From the NCBI RefSeq assembly GCF_050003625.1, contig NC_134398.1:65232891-65296890 (forward strand): a stretch of 64,000 nucleotides of DNA, in the 5' to 3' direction. Below, piece by piece: positions 1-9,846 of the stretch. A model generated the notes under the pieces. It was not told the origin of the DNA and did no database searches. It worked only from the letters and a program-made list of their open reading frames with translations. Origin of the DNA: Haematobia irritans. Lineage: Eukaryota; Arthropoda; Insecta; Diptera; Muscidae. Both the position numbers and the translations under genes were made by a program. Every line of letters starts with the position of its first letter. Positions within the stretch are counted from its first letter, which is position 1.

Positions 1-600
1 TGGGCTTATAAAAACCGTAGTTTTTATCCAATTTGCCAGAAATTGGAAGGAGGAGTGCTGAAAATGGTGATTATCGGACCATGTTTTAATATAGCTCCCA
101 TATAGACAGAACTCCCGATTTTATTTCTTGAGCTTCTAGAATCCGCAGTTTTTATCCAATTTGTCTGAAATTGGAAATCTAGAGGTATTATAGGACCATT
201 ACAAGGCGTGCCGAAGATGGTCATTATCGGACGAAGTTTTGATATAGCCCCCTTTTAGACCGATGTTACGAGTTTACTTCTTGGACTTCTACAATCCGTA
301 GTTTTTATCCAATTTGCCTGAAATTGGAAATCTGGAGGTATTCTAGGACCATTAAGAGGTGTGCCGAATATATTGTGTATCGGTCCAGTTTTTGATATAG
401 TCTCCTTACAAACCGGCCCTCCGTTTTGGGGTCTATATTCTAGAACTACAATAGATGTGCTGAATACTGTACGTATGCTTCCATGTTTTTGGCGTAACCC
501 CATTAGTCCGATTGGACCAAAATAGACCCAAAAAATTATTGAAGTTGGTCCGATGGTCAGACCAAATGGAATTTTTCTGCAGAAATAACATTTGGACAAA
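1..600 (-). repeat. Diverged tandem repeat, family D
   Basis: Three or more degenerate units recur at about 130-150 bp spacing. Each carries a phrase like gtttttatccaatttgcctg followed by a 'gatatagcccccat' block. The wording is related to families A and B but the units are a separate lineage, seen again at 9446-9845. Small open frames across it are shadows of the repeat. The element continues off the left edge of the window. Confidence 0.6.
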
Positions 601-1095
601 AATTTCTATAGAAATAAATTTTTAACAAAATTTTCATAGAAATAAAATGTTAACAAATTTTTCATAGAAATAAAATTTTAACAAAATTTTGTATAGAAAT
701 AAGCTTCTTAAAAAATTTTGGGATACAATATTATGCAAAAATTTTGTACAAATTTTAAGAAAAAATAAAATTTTGCGATAACTTTCTATAGAAAAAGATT
801 TCTGCTAAATATGTAATAGAAAAAAAATTTTGGCTAAATTTTTTACAGAAATTAAATTTTGGCTAAATTTTCAATAGAATTAAACTTTGGCTATACAAAT
901 TAAATTTTGGCTAAATTGAAATTTTGGCTAAAATGAAATCTATTGAAATAAAATTTGGACCAAATTTTCTATAGAAATAAAATATGGACAAAATTTTCGA
1001 TAGAAATAGAATGAGGTCAAAATTTTATATAGAAATAAAATTTTGAAAAAAATTTTCTTTCGAAGAAAAATTTTAGAAAAATTGTAACTTTTAAA
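600..1095. repeat. Degenerate 29-bp AT-rich minisatellite
   Basis: The block is built from diverged copies of a unit containing ttttctatagaaataaaa and then ttttgacaaaa. The period is exactly 29 bp where it is well preserved, for example 47521 to 47550. Similar arrays sit inside family A copies at 10080-10530, 23715-24000, 41690-42130 and 47230-47680, so this one is probably the remains of a family A or D element. Confidence 0.7.
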
Positions 1096-1430
1096 TTATA
1101 TTAATTTAAATTAGAAAACTGGTCCCCTGGTACGAATTTTGGAAAAATTTGGTCCAAAATAAAAATTCGTTGTTGCAACGCTGGTAAGGCCTCCATATAG
1201 ATCGATTTCAGATATTGAGGGTACAGAAGGTGCATTTACCATAAATGTAAATTTGCCAGATAATTCTTCTCGTAATCATAAAACAGTTGGTGTACTATAG
1301 ATTTTAGATTTCAAATCAAGGTATTTTTTCTTAATTTTCTTGCACATTTACAGGATATGTTTATGATTCCTTTAAAACTCAAACAAAAATAGTTCTTATA
1401 AATCCGGAATCTGATAGGTAAAATCTTTGC
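1096..1430. other. No gene seen; diverged repeat remnants
   Basis: AT-rich sequence without a supported reading frame. The phrases around 1230-1300 resemble the non-coding end regions of the family A-D repeats, but no boundaries can be fixed. Confidence 0.4.
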
Positions 1431-1740
1431 ATTTATTTTCGGGATGCGAACTGGTTAAACTGATCTGTCATCAAACCCCCATGAAATTTTCTAAGGAAAT
1501 TAGTATATTTGATTCATGGTGGTGGGTATTTATGATTCGGCCCGGACGAACTTACTGCTGTATATACTTGTTTTATTTTTTATTTTCTATAGAAATAAAT
1601 GTTGACTTAATTTTCTATAGAAACAAATATTTCTATAGTAATAATATCTCGAATAATTTTTTTATAGAAATTAAATTTTGACAAAACATTCCATATAAAT
1701 ACAATAGTGACAAAATTTTCTATAAAAAACAGCTTTGACA
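1431..1740 (+). repeat. 3' end of a Helentron-like repeat plus 29-bp minisatellite
   Basis: A block with 'ttcatggtggtgggtattta', a GC-rich hairpin-like segment (gattcggcccggacgaa) and tatacttgtttt reproduces the 3' terminal module found at 13560-13620 and at the ends of family A copies. It is followed by five or so 29-bp minisatellite units (1579-1740). Confidence 0.55.
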
Positions 1741-2029
1741 ATTTTTTCTGTCATATGTGTGTAGGTATATAGCCTTAAAATAAAATTAAAAACAATAAAT
1801 TCGAATTATTGTTCGAATTATTTCAAATAAATTGATATGGGGATTAAAATGGATCGATCCAGCCCATTTGCTAGTCTAACATTCTAGGAAACATAAAATG
1901 ATAGCCGTAATTGGAAGTTGATTTTCATTTCCAATCATGGTGTACATTGATCGAATGCATAATGCATTGCAAACTAATTTGCGTAAAAACTTTTTTAGTT
2001 ACAAAAATGTGTAGTGTTTTAAAAAATTT

Positions 2030-2125
2030 GGTTTCGCCGGAGTCGGAGTCGAGCAAAATTTTTACGACTCCGACTCCAGCCAAATCTTCAGACTCCGACT
2101 CCAAGACTCCGACTCCACAGCCCTG
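2030..2125. repeat. GACTCC-based hexanucleotide repeat
   Basis: The hexamer gactcc/ggagtc recurs about ten times, interrupted by 'gcaaaatttttac'. A shorter relative with the same interruption lies at 36120-36170. It abuts the truncated 5' end of the family A copy beginning at 2126. Confidence 0.7.
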
Positions 2126-3082
2126 GTTGTGAAATTCTGAGTCGATCTGAGCATGTCCGTCCGCCCGTCTGTTGAAATCACGCTAACTTCCGAACAAAAC
2201 AAGCTATCGACTTGAAACTTGGCACAAGTAGTTGTTATTGATGTAGGTCAGATGGTATTGCAAATGGGCCATATCGGTCCACTTTTACGTATAGCCCCCA
2301 TATAAACGGACCTCAAAATTTGGCTTGCAGACCCTCTAAGAGAAGCAAATTTCATCCGATCCGGCTGAAATTTGGTACATGGTAGTAGTATATGGTCTCT
2401 AACAACCATGCAAAAATTGGTCCACATCGGTCCATAATTATATATAGCCCCCATATAAACCGATCCCCCGATTTGGCTTTCGGAGCCTCTAAGAGAAACA
2501 AAATTCATCTGATTGAGTTGAAATTTCGTACGAGGTGTTAGTATATGGTCTTTAACAACCATGCAAAAATTGGTCCATATCGGTCCATAATTATATATAG
2601 CTCCATATAAACCGATCGCCAGATTTGACCTCCGGAGCCTCTTGGAAGACCAAAATTCATCTGATTCAGTTGATTTTTGGTACGTGATGTTAATATATGG
2701 CATCAAACACCCATGCAAAAATTGGTCGAAATCGGCCCATAATTATGTATAGCCCCCATATAAACCGATCCCCAGATTTGACCTCCGGAGACCCTTGGAA
2801 GAGCAAAATTCATCGGATTCGGTTGAAATTTGGTACGTGATGTTAGTATATGGTATCCAACAACCATGCATGAATTGGTTCATATCAATACATAAGTATA
2901 TAAAGCCCCAATATAAACCGATCCCCAGATTTGACCTCCGGTGCCTTGTGGAGAAGCAAAATTCATCCGATATGGTTGAACTTTGGTACGTGGTGGTAGT
3001 ATATGATATTTAACAACCATGCCAAAAGTGGTCCATATCAGTCCATAATCATATATAGCCCCCATATAAACCGATCCCGATA

Positions 3083-3683
3083 CAGTCGACTCCGCTTTAC
3101 TGAAACGTTAAAAATGCAGCCATTTAATTTCAGTTATCCGAAGTTTTTGCTAAAGCGGACTACGGATAACTGAAAAAAACTTCCAGTAATGCGAACTTCG
3201 GATAACTGAAAAAGTTTCAGTAAAGCGGACTCCGTATAACTGGAAAAAAATCCACTCAATTTCAGTTAACCGAACTTATGACCAATGCTATGTACATAAA
3301 ATAATAAAAACAAGGTGTTTGATTCCGTCACAGGTTTGTGTAGGAAAATTGGAATTCATTTATTTGTGATTTAGAGTGATTTAAACTGTTTTGAAAGTGC
3401 CATCTTCACTTGAAATAAAGCGTTCTCAATACGGAGAAGAAAATGTACTCTCTCTCAATAGCGAGAATGAGGCATTTTCAGTAAAGCGAAGTCATACTAA
3501 TGTGACGAAACTCATTTGAACACAAAAAACTTTTCAGTAATCCGATTTTTTCAGTTAAGCGGAGTTTCACTAAAGCGGAGTAATTTAAATGAAATGGACA
3601 GAAAAAACAACTGGGGAATGCGATCGATTTCAGTTATCCGAGGTTTTTCAGTAAAGCGCATTGCGCTAAAGCGGAGTCGACTG
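3083..3683. mobile_element. Pogo/Tigger-like non-autonomous element (601 bp)
   Basis: The terminal inverted repeats (TIRs) begin CAGTCGACTCCGCTTTA at 3083, with the reverse complement ending at 3683. A TA flanks each side (3081-3082 and 3684-3685), and family A sequence is continuous across the site. The interior repeats inverted motifs such as cggataactgaaaa and cagtaaagcgga many times. TA duplication and CAGT-type termini fit pogo-like Tc1/mariner relatives. No transposase is encoded. Confidence 0.8.
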
Positions 3684-4225
3684 TATTTGGTTTTGGAGCC
3701 TCTTGGAGGAGTAAATTTCCTCCGAGTCAGCTGAAACTTGGTACATTGTGCTAGTATATGGCCGTTAACAACCATGCCTAACTAGGTCCATATCGGTCTA
3801 TACCCAGTCAGAAATTTACGATGGTTATAAATATTGAGCGTTGTAACAGCGTTGGAAGCCAACGTTGAAACAACGCTTGCTAAACAAATTAATTGACGGT
3901 TTTTAAATAGTAAATTTTCCATAAAATTATCGTTGAAAATGCATGTTCCATCAATGTCCAATGTTTTTTAATGAGTAATGGATGTATTATTGTTGATATG
4001 AATTGATTTATAATAGGATAATGTTCCTTTATCATATAAAGTGAATATGTACATTAACAGTGAAACCACTAGGAACAACAATTTTGGTTAATTTTACAAA
4101 TGAGGCAATTGTAGAAAGTTTTAACTAATCTAAACGCTGACATCCCGCCAAAACCCAAATATAAGTACTTATTTATCGACTAATTGAAGAAATTTTGTTA
4201 GACATATTTACTTTTTTTCACATGT

Positions 4226-4655
4226 TAAGGTGAGTATTGACTTCGAGTTTAGCAGCTTAAATCGCTAAAGTGAAAACTAAATCAGTAAGAAAAATGCATA
4301 AAATTATACATATTTGTTGCAAATTTTATTATAACTTGAATTTTCAGAAAGTTTGTATTCCTTAAAACGGATTATTAAAGAAAAGTAATCGTGATAAAAT
4401 GACGATTTTAGCGGCTTAAGGTGGGTATTAAGTTCGAGTTTAGCCGCTAAAATCGCAAATTTTTCACGATTACTTTTCTTTAACAATCCATTTTAAGGAA
4501 TACAAACTTTGTGAAAATTTGCTTTGTCCTATTCCTCATCAAGTTATAATTAAATCTGCAACAAATATGCATAATTTTATGCCTTTTAAGATTTAGTTTT
4601 CACTTTAGTGAGAAAATGCGACGAAACTCTAACCTAATACTCACTTTTAGTGTTG
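4226..4655. mobile_element. Foldback (long inverted repeat) MITE
   Basis: Two arms of roughly 200 bp are inverted copies meeting near 4415-4440. The words cgattttagcggct and agccgctaaaatcg face each other, and 'tttagttttcactttagtg' near 4608 mirrors 'ctaaagtgaaaactaaa' near 4265. Both outer ends begin with versions of gtgagtatt. The transcript could fold into a long hairpin. It is nested in the TA-flanked element upstream of the small gene. Confidence 0.7.
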
Positions 4656-4810
4656 GGAGTTTTCTTTGTATAATTTAGGAATTTGAGATGGTTACACTGA
4701 AAAAATGCAACTCTGTGTACAAGAAACAACAATTCATAAACAAACGTGAAACAGTTATAACGGCGTCACTTCGAAATAAGAAAATAAAATAAAGAATAAA
4801 TATTGGTAAA

Positions 4811-5385
4811 ATGTCTCAAAATCTTAACAAAAGGAAAATTAACACCCTTGGTACAACTGAATGTAAGAAAAATGTCGTGCAACAAAGAATTCATTTCTTT
4901 ATATTTGCAATTTGTTTCTACAGACACTGATAAAAAGTTGGACTCCATTGTAACGATGCCTTTCGTAGGAAAGAATCAAGCAAAGCGACAAAAGCTAAAA
5001 CACAGAAGAGGTACATTTTAAAATCCTGAATTTATATAATTGTTTAATTCATTTTTCACTTTACAGATGCTATAGATGATAATTTGGATTTTTTCGAGAC
5101 GGAGGATCACAGTATGCCATCCCATTCCGTAAATAAGGATGACGAGAGTAAGGAAATGTATTTCGCCCAATAGAGGCCATTATCAACAAATGTTATTCTT
5201 TATCTTTCTATGTAGCTTCATTTAGGGATGAAGTTAGAAGAGAGTTAAGGGCTATTAAGGACGAAATTGGAGAGATAAAAAATGAGTTGAAGAATGAAAT
5301 TTGCAGTTTACGGAGAAGTTTACTTTATAACTTCAAAAAAATGGAGGAGTCTATTATTTCCAACGTGAACAACAATATTAAATAA
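4811..5385 (+). CDS. Four-exon gene for a 129-residue coiled-coil protein, function unknown
   Basis: Exons at 4811-4862, 4924-5010, 5067-5147 and 5216-5385 join in one frame from ATG to TAA, giving 129 codons plus stop. The introns are 61, 56 and 68 nt. All are GT-AG, with good donors in introns 1 and 3 (GTAAGA, GTAAGG), a weaker one in intron 2 (GTACAT), and T-rich acceptors ending TACAG or TGTAG. Reading straight through meets stops, so splicing is needed. The predicted protein has a basic cluster at about residues 33-46 (KNQAKRQKLKHRR, like a nuclear localisation signal), an acidic middle (DDNLDFFETED) and, from about residue 76, heptad-like charged helix (RDEVRRELRAIKDEIGEIKN) typical of a coiled coil. 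AATAAA lies 124 bp past the stop. I do not recognise the family. It could be an accessory protein of the transposon or a captured host gene. Splicing is inferred, not observed. Confidence 0.65.
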
Positions 5386-5508
5386 CCATATTAAAATATT
5401 TTTTTACCAATTAGAAATGCCAATCTTAATCTCAATTATGTATTTTTCCTATTAATTGTTAATTGTTAAGTTTTCTGATGTTCCTTTGCCCACTAATATA
5501 AATATAAC

Positions 5509-5514
5509 AATAAA
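5509..5514 (+). promoter_or_regulatory. Polyadenylation signal AATAAA for the small gene
   Basis: A canonical hexamer lies 124 bp downstream of the TAA at 5383-5385, inside the same transposon. The sequence after it is T-rich and G/T-rich (gtattttgttttgtttc), as expected of a downstream element. Confidence 0.5.
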
Positions 5515-5657
5515 ATATTCAACGTATTTTGTTTTGTTTCAATAGCGGTTTTAAGGTACTGTAAAATTATAATTCGAACCCTCCTAAAGCATTCTAGAAA
5601 CAATTGGAAAGACGTATGAAATGTTGTTTTTCAGTGCTTTTTAATGGTTGTAAAAAC

Positions 5658-5821
5658 CATCGATACACCGTATAACGATGTTATCATTTTGGGGTTGTCA
5701 AAGCGTTCGTTAAACCATCGGAAAAGCGTATAAAATATTGTTTTCATGACGCTTTGAAAACGTTGTTAAATACAATCGATACACCGTGGAATGATGTTAT
5801 CATTTTGGGATTGTAACAACG
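5658..5821. repeat. Subterminal 47-bp direct repeat of the TA-flanked element
   Basis: Two copies begin atcgatacaccgt at 5658 and 5775, a period of 117 bp. They differ at a few positions and are interleaved with AACGCTTT-type words that also appear near the left terminus. Subterminal repeats in this position are commonly transposase binding sites; that role is inferred here. Confidence 0.6.
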
Positions 5822-6258
5822 CTTTTTCCCACCGTGTATCAACCGTTCACAACGCTTTTACAACGCTTTTCCGATGTTTTTTTTCTGACTGGGTAGTTAT
5901 ATATAGCCCTCAGATATATCGATCCCCAATCGTACAAAAATTGGTCCATATCAAGTTCATAATTGTATATAACCGCCATATAAGCGACCCCCATATTTCA
6001 ATTATGGCTCTCTACGTACCGTGCAAAAGTCCATATCGATTCGTAATTATTTGTAGACTTACCTTTACATACCTGTTTTGTCTAATATATACCACGTACT
6101 AACTCACAATTTAGAAAACGATGTTAAGAAGTTTTAAGATACCACAACCCATGTAATTCGATTGTGGATGACAGTCTTTCGTAGAAGTTTCTACGCAATC
6201 CATGGTGGAGGGTACATAAGATTCGGCCTGTCCGAACTTACGGCCGTTTATACTTGTT

Positions 6259-6494
6259 AAATAAATAAAATATGTCAGATTAACAAAATTAAATATTTCG
6301 GTTTTTATTTTATTTATTTATTATTTAATTTATTATAATTACAAATTACAATAAACTTATATATATGGGCACTAGCAACTAGAGGCTATCGGCCTACAAA
6401 ATTATTATGGGTTAATGATACGACTGACTTTCGTAATTATAACGAAAACTACTTCAATAATACATTGATTTGATATCGTTAGTAGAACATTTGT
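6259..6494. other. No feature seen
   Basis: AT-rich spacer between the end of the family A copy and a tandem duplication, without a supported frame or repeat boundary. Confidence 0.4.
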
Positions 6495-6730
6495 TTTTTC
6501 GAAAATATAACGACCAGACATCATCAAACCAACACTCAGGTATCATCAATACAACTATGAGACATCATTACCACATGAATTTGTACGAAATATCATCAAT
6601 AGTGCTAAAATTTTCGACCAGACATCTTCAAAACAACACTCAGGTATCATCAATACAACTATGCGACATCATTACCACATGCATTTGTACGAAATATCAT
6701 CAATAGTGCTAACATTTTCCACTTAGTGTA
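6495..6730. repeat. Two-unit tandem duplication (about 115 bp each)
   Basis: The block containing ctcaggtatcatcaatacaa, then tgcgacatcattaccacatg or its variant, then gaaatatcatcaatagtgct occurs twice in direct orientation with few differences. The word atcatcaa recurs within each unit. Open frames here follow the duplication. Confidence 0.8.
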
Positions 6731-7153
6731 CACTAAAAAAAAATATTGTCATGAGGCCAAAGATTTCATGTCCTTAAAATACGAATGCAAATTTTGCTCA
6801 GCGTAGAAGACGCATTTTTTTTCCTTGTCCAAAGGTCGATAAACTTTTCAATGAAGTCGCGTTGTCCTTATAATTAAGTGATTGAACTTAAAAATGGGTA
6901 TCATAACATGAAAGAAAAAAAATTTGGCTAAGGTCAACTTGACTTTAATAATTCAGAAAAATTCTTTAAAATTAATGAAATTGTCTTTAAATTTGTTGTC
7001 TTTTTGCATCTTGACTACAAAGCAAAAATTAAAAGAGAATTGCGTCTTAAAAGTATCCTTACTTGTATTCTCCGCTTCTTTGGCTCTGAATCAATACCAA
7101 ACACATTAAGGTAAAGACAAAATCTTCGGAAGCGGGCATGCTTTTTTTCAGTG
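6731..7153. mobile_element. Short TIR element of the CACTGAAAAAA type
   Basis: The left end reads cactaaaaaaaaatattg and the right end is the inverse of cactgaaaaaaagcatgc, giving imperfect inverted ends. The interior has no coding potential. A diverged relative of its right part is visible near 26640-26700. I see no target duplication, so the boundaries are approximate. Confidence 0.5.
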
Positions 7154-7391
7154 AAGGCAAACTCTATTTTTGCACCTCGGGTTTAAAGTTTTTTTTTTTT
7201 TTTTTTGAATTAAATTTTAATTTTTTTTTAATTTGAAGTATACGATATAATTTGGGGTTTTAAACCGGTATTTGTTTTTGTACGTGAATAGATTTATTAA
7301 TATACTGAGAAAAGAGAATGAAAATTCGATAAATGAGTTATGTTTGCTTATTTTAATTTTGTTGACCCTAAATTTGAAACCAGATAGGTCA
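7154..7391. other. AT-rich spacer with a long T run
   Basis: Contains an uninterrupted T tract of about 20 bases near 7190 and otherwise no supported feature. Confidence 0.5.
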
Positions 7392-8190
7392 CACTCACAA
7401 AAAAATTTAACTCCCTATTTCATTAAAGCCAATTTAGCTTTATTTTAGTTCATGGAATTATTATGTTTGGAGAAAGTTTCCTTTACTCTAATAATTTTTT
7501 GTCTACGCTAATTAAATTAACTAAAACCGAGAAAAAAATATACTCAAATGAAGCATAAAGATTAACTAAATTCGTGTCTTCTACAAAATAGTGCAGAATT
7601 ACTTTAAATTTGTAAATTTTACCAAAAATGCGTCCATCATGAACTTCGTATGTCACTAAAGACATTCTTGCAATTTTGAACTCCAAGTTTTTCCTTCAAT
7701 CAACCAAATTTTCTTCAACAAGGGAAAAAAATTAGTTTTGTCTTATAAATGTTCTTGAATTTGCGAAAAATATATACTTATTTTTATGACTTCGGCGTGA
7801 TGCCAACGTTTGTAATACTGTTTAGTTTTCTACAAATATTCCGGGTTTTCTTCCTGGTGGGTTCACTGGTTTTTCAGTGCACTAAAAAATTTCTTTACCT
7901 TAAAGAAGCCGCATATTTGGCTCGGAATCAATGCCAAAATCCTTTGTAGTTAACATTTTCTACAAATATTCCTGGTTTTCTTCCTGGTGGGTTCAGTGGT
8001 TTTTCAGTGGACTAAAACATTTCTTTACTTTAAAGAAGCCACATATTTGGCTCGGAATCAATACCAAAATCCTTAAGGGAAGGTCAAAATCTTTCGATCC
8101 AAGTAAAATTCAGCATATTCAAAATTCTTCGGCTTTCCTCGACGATCTTTGTGTTCCAAATCAAAAACACATCTTGTGAAACGGACAAAC
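7392..8190. mobile_element. TIR MITE with internal 140-bp tandem duplication
   Basis: Positions 7392-7879 match the element at 35568-36083 along their length. Both start cactca(c)aaaaaaa and end gggttcactg..tttttcagtg. From 7828 the right-hand 140 bp are repeated in tandem (copies starting at 7828 and 7968), each carrying cttcctggtgggttca and ggctcggaatcaat, so this copy has been extended. No coding function is seen. Confidence 0.65.
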
Positions 8191-9304
8191 CACTCCTCTC
8201 ATATTATAACTGAGAGAGCAAGAGCTGCGAAGTAATCGATCCGATTCTGCAGCACTTTTCTCAAAATAAAAGAAGGAAATCAATACATCCCGAAAATACT
8301 GTTTTGTGTACTATGCCATGAAACTTGGCATATTTGGGCCTAAAAAATTAAAGCAATGGAATGGGGTTATTACATGAATATAGTTGTAGCATTGTCTGAT
8401 GCTTACATCCGGAATATCTGTTATCCATCCCTTAATACTAATTTGAGCTCCCAATAGATTTGCAGATCGCAATTCCAAAAGTTACATAATATTTCCTTGT
8501 GGGTTTAAGATTGTTTTTGTGTATTCAAATAAATTCTAAATATACATATTTTTAATTTGCACTTTTATATAATAATACATATTTTTGCTTTTGATCTGCA
8601 GAGCAAAATATACACCTCAATAAGTTGGTGGAAAGTAATCTTTGTACAATTCACACTTTGACACCTTAATAAATATAGTATGGTTAAAAAAAGGAAGAAC
8701 GTATATCCCATGGCGATATTATAAGATGAGATATAAGGACTTCTAAAGTTTTCGATATAGTGGATGTGCTTGGTTTCCGCTCATTCAATGTTCGTTAGCC
8801 TGCTTGTTCACTTTCCTCAGTTAAAATGTACAATTGTTGTTCAAGCCTTTGCTAAGTAGTTCTGGATAGTATGTCTACTCCTTGTTGTTGATGCTATTGG
8901 CTCAATTCATTTTGGGCTTGTTGGTGCGATTGTCGTTCTCTGAAAGCAAATTAAATTTATGTGTTCGTTTGCACTAAAGCCCAAAGAAAAGCAATGAAAA
9001 TTTAGAGTTGTTCTTATTTGGAAAAATAAATCACGAGGTTATACCAACAGAGTTTGGGTTATGTACATTAGTGTGATTCTCTTGATTTAAGATTTAACAA
9101 TGTTTTGTGAAAATCATAGAACAGTTTTGTCTAAATTATCTTGAACTTTGGGTATTTATTTTTTAATTAAAACTATCCTGGAAGTTTCAAAGAGGTTTAA
9201 TTTTGCTACTTGGAGCCACAGTAGGGCTCCAACTCAGGAAATTGTAGCACTTTGCACTGGTAAACACTTTAAAAGGAAATTTTCTTTGTATCGCTTATTT
9301 TTGT
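8191..9304. other. Single-copy-looking AT-rich DNA, no gene seen
   Basis: No repeat from the rest of the window recurs here, and no open frame on either strand looks coding. It could be intronic or intergenic host sequence. Confidence 0.5.
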
Positions 9305-9445
9305 AAAATATGTTTTTTAATGCTTTTTAATCATAGACCATACATTTTCAATGGGATTGAGATCGGGACATTGTGGTGGCCATTTGAGCATTTGAAAACT
9401 TTGCTCTTTTACTGTTTCTTTACTATTTTGTAAGAATGCTTGGGT
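9305..9445 (-). pseudogene. Tc1-like transposase fossil (C-terminal catalytic part)
   Basis: The minus strand reads a degenerate KPKHSYKIVKKQ, a stop and frame change, then LKWPPQCPDLNPIENVWSMI. This is the conserved region around the third catalytic residue (the E of NPIEN) of Tc1 DD34E transposases. The fossil ends where family D repeat sequence begins, near 9445. It is too short and broken to encode anything. Confidence 0.75.
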
Positions 9446-9845
9446 TTGACAAATAAGCATGCTTGAATTTGGTAATATTTTGATAAACCTCCATATAACC
9501 CCATTCTAGACAACGCTTTTTTCCGACTTGCCTGAAATTCAGATATCCGAATTGTTATGCCATTTGCTTGAAATTCAGAATTTTGATGTATTTTGGGTCT
9601 ATAAACAAGTGTGCCGAAAATGGTGTGCATCGGCCCATGCTTCGGCACAGCGCTATAACCTGATCTCCTGACTTGACTTCTTGGGCTTCTAGAAATGGCA
9701 ATTTTTATCCGATTTGCCTGAAATTCAAAATCTATGGGTATTTTGGGTCCACACATAAGTAAGCCGAATAAGGTGCGTATCGATCCACACCCCCTATATG
9801 AACTGATCTCCCGATTTGTCTTCTTGGGTTTCTAGAAAAATTCAA
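9446..9845 (-). repeat. Family D tandem repeat remnant
   Basis: Units with 'gacttgcctgaaattcag' and 'gatctcccgatttgtcttct' recur about every 140-150 bp and match the style of 1-600. The block runs into the family A head at 9847. Confidence 0.6.
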
Positions 9846-9846
9846 A

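Larger units (their letters stand above)
3803..5893 (+). mobile_element. TA-flanked DNA element carrying a spliced small gene
   Basis: The termini are CCCAGTCAGAAA (3803-3814) and its perfect inverse (5882-5893). They are flanked by TA at 3801-3802 and 5894-5895, and the surrounding family A sequence closes cleanly with one TA removed. The inner flanks carry repeated AACGCTTT/AACGTTG motifs, and a 47-bp direct repeat lies at 5658-5704 and 5775-5821. No DDE-type transposase is recognisable in any frame. The only convincing coding content is the four-exon gene at 4811-5385. A foldback element lies at 4226-4655. The superfamily is unknown: Tc1/mariner-like or ISL2EU-like groups also use TA targets. 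Confidence 0.85.
2126..6258 (+). mobile_element. Family A Helentron-like repeat, split by two DNA transposons
   Basis: Three pieces (2126-3082, 3684-3802, 5894-6258) read as one copy once the elements at 3083-3683 and 3803-5893 are removed. The 5' end is truncated: it begins inside the conserved 'gtgaaattctgagtcgatct' module. Several about 153-bp central units follow. The 3' end has the conserved 'ggtggagggtacataag' block, a diverged form of the small terminal hairpin and a final tacttgtt. No coding function is apparent. Open frames arise because the unit length is a multiple of three. Confidence 0.7.

Noticed and set aside
3801..5895. Treating 3803-5893 as a Tc1/mariner element because of the TA duplication
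   Set aside because: No DDE transposase, termini not of CAGT type, and an intron-containing gene; superfamily left open.
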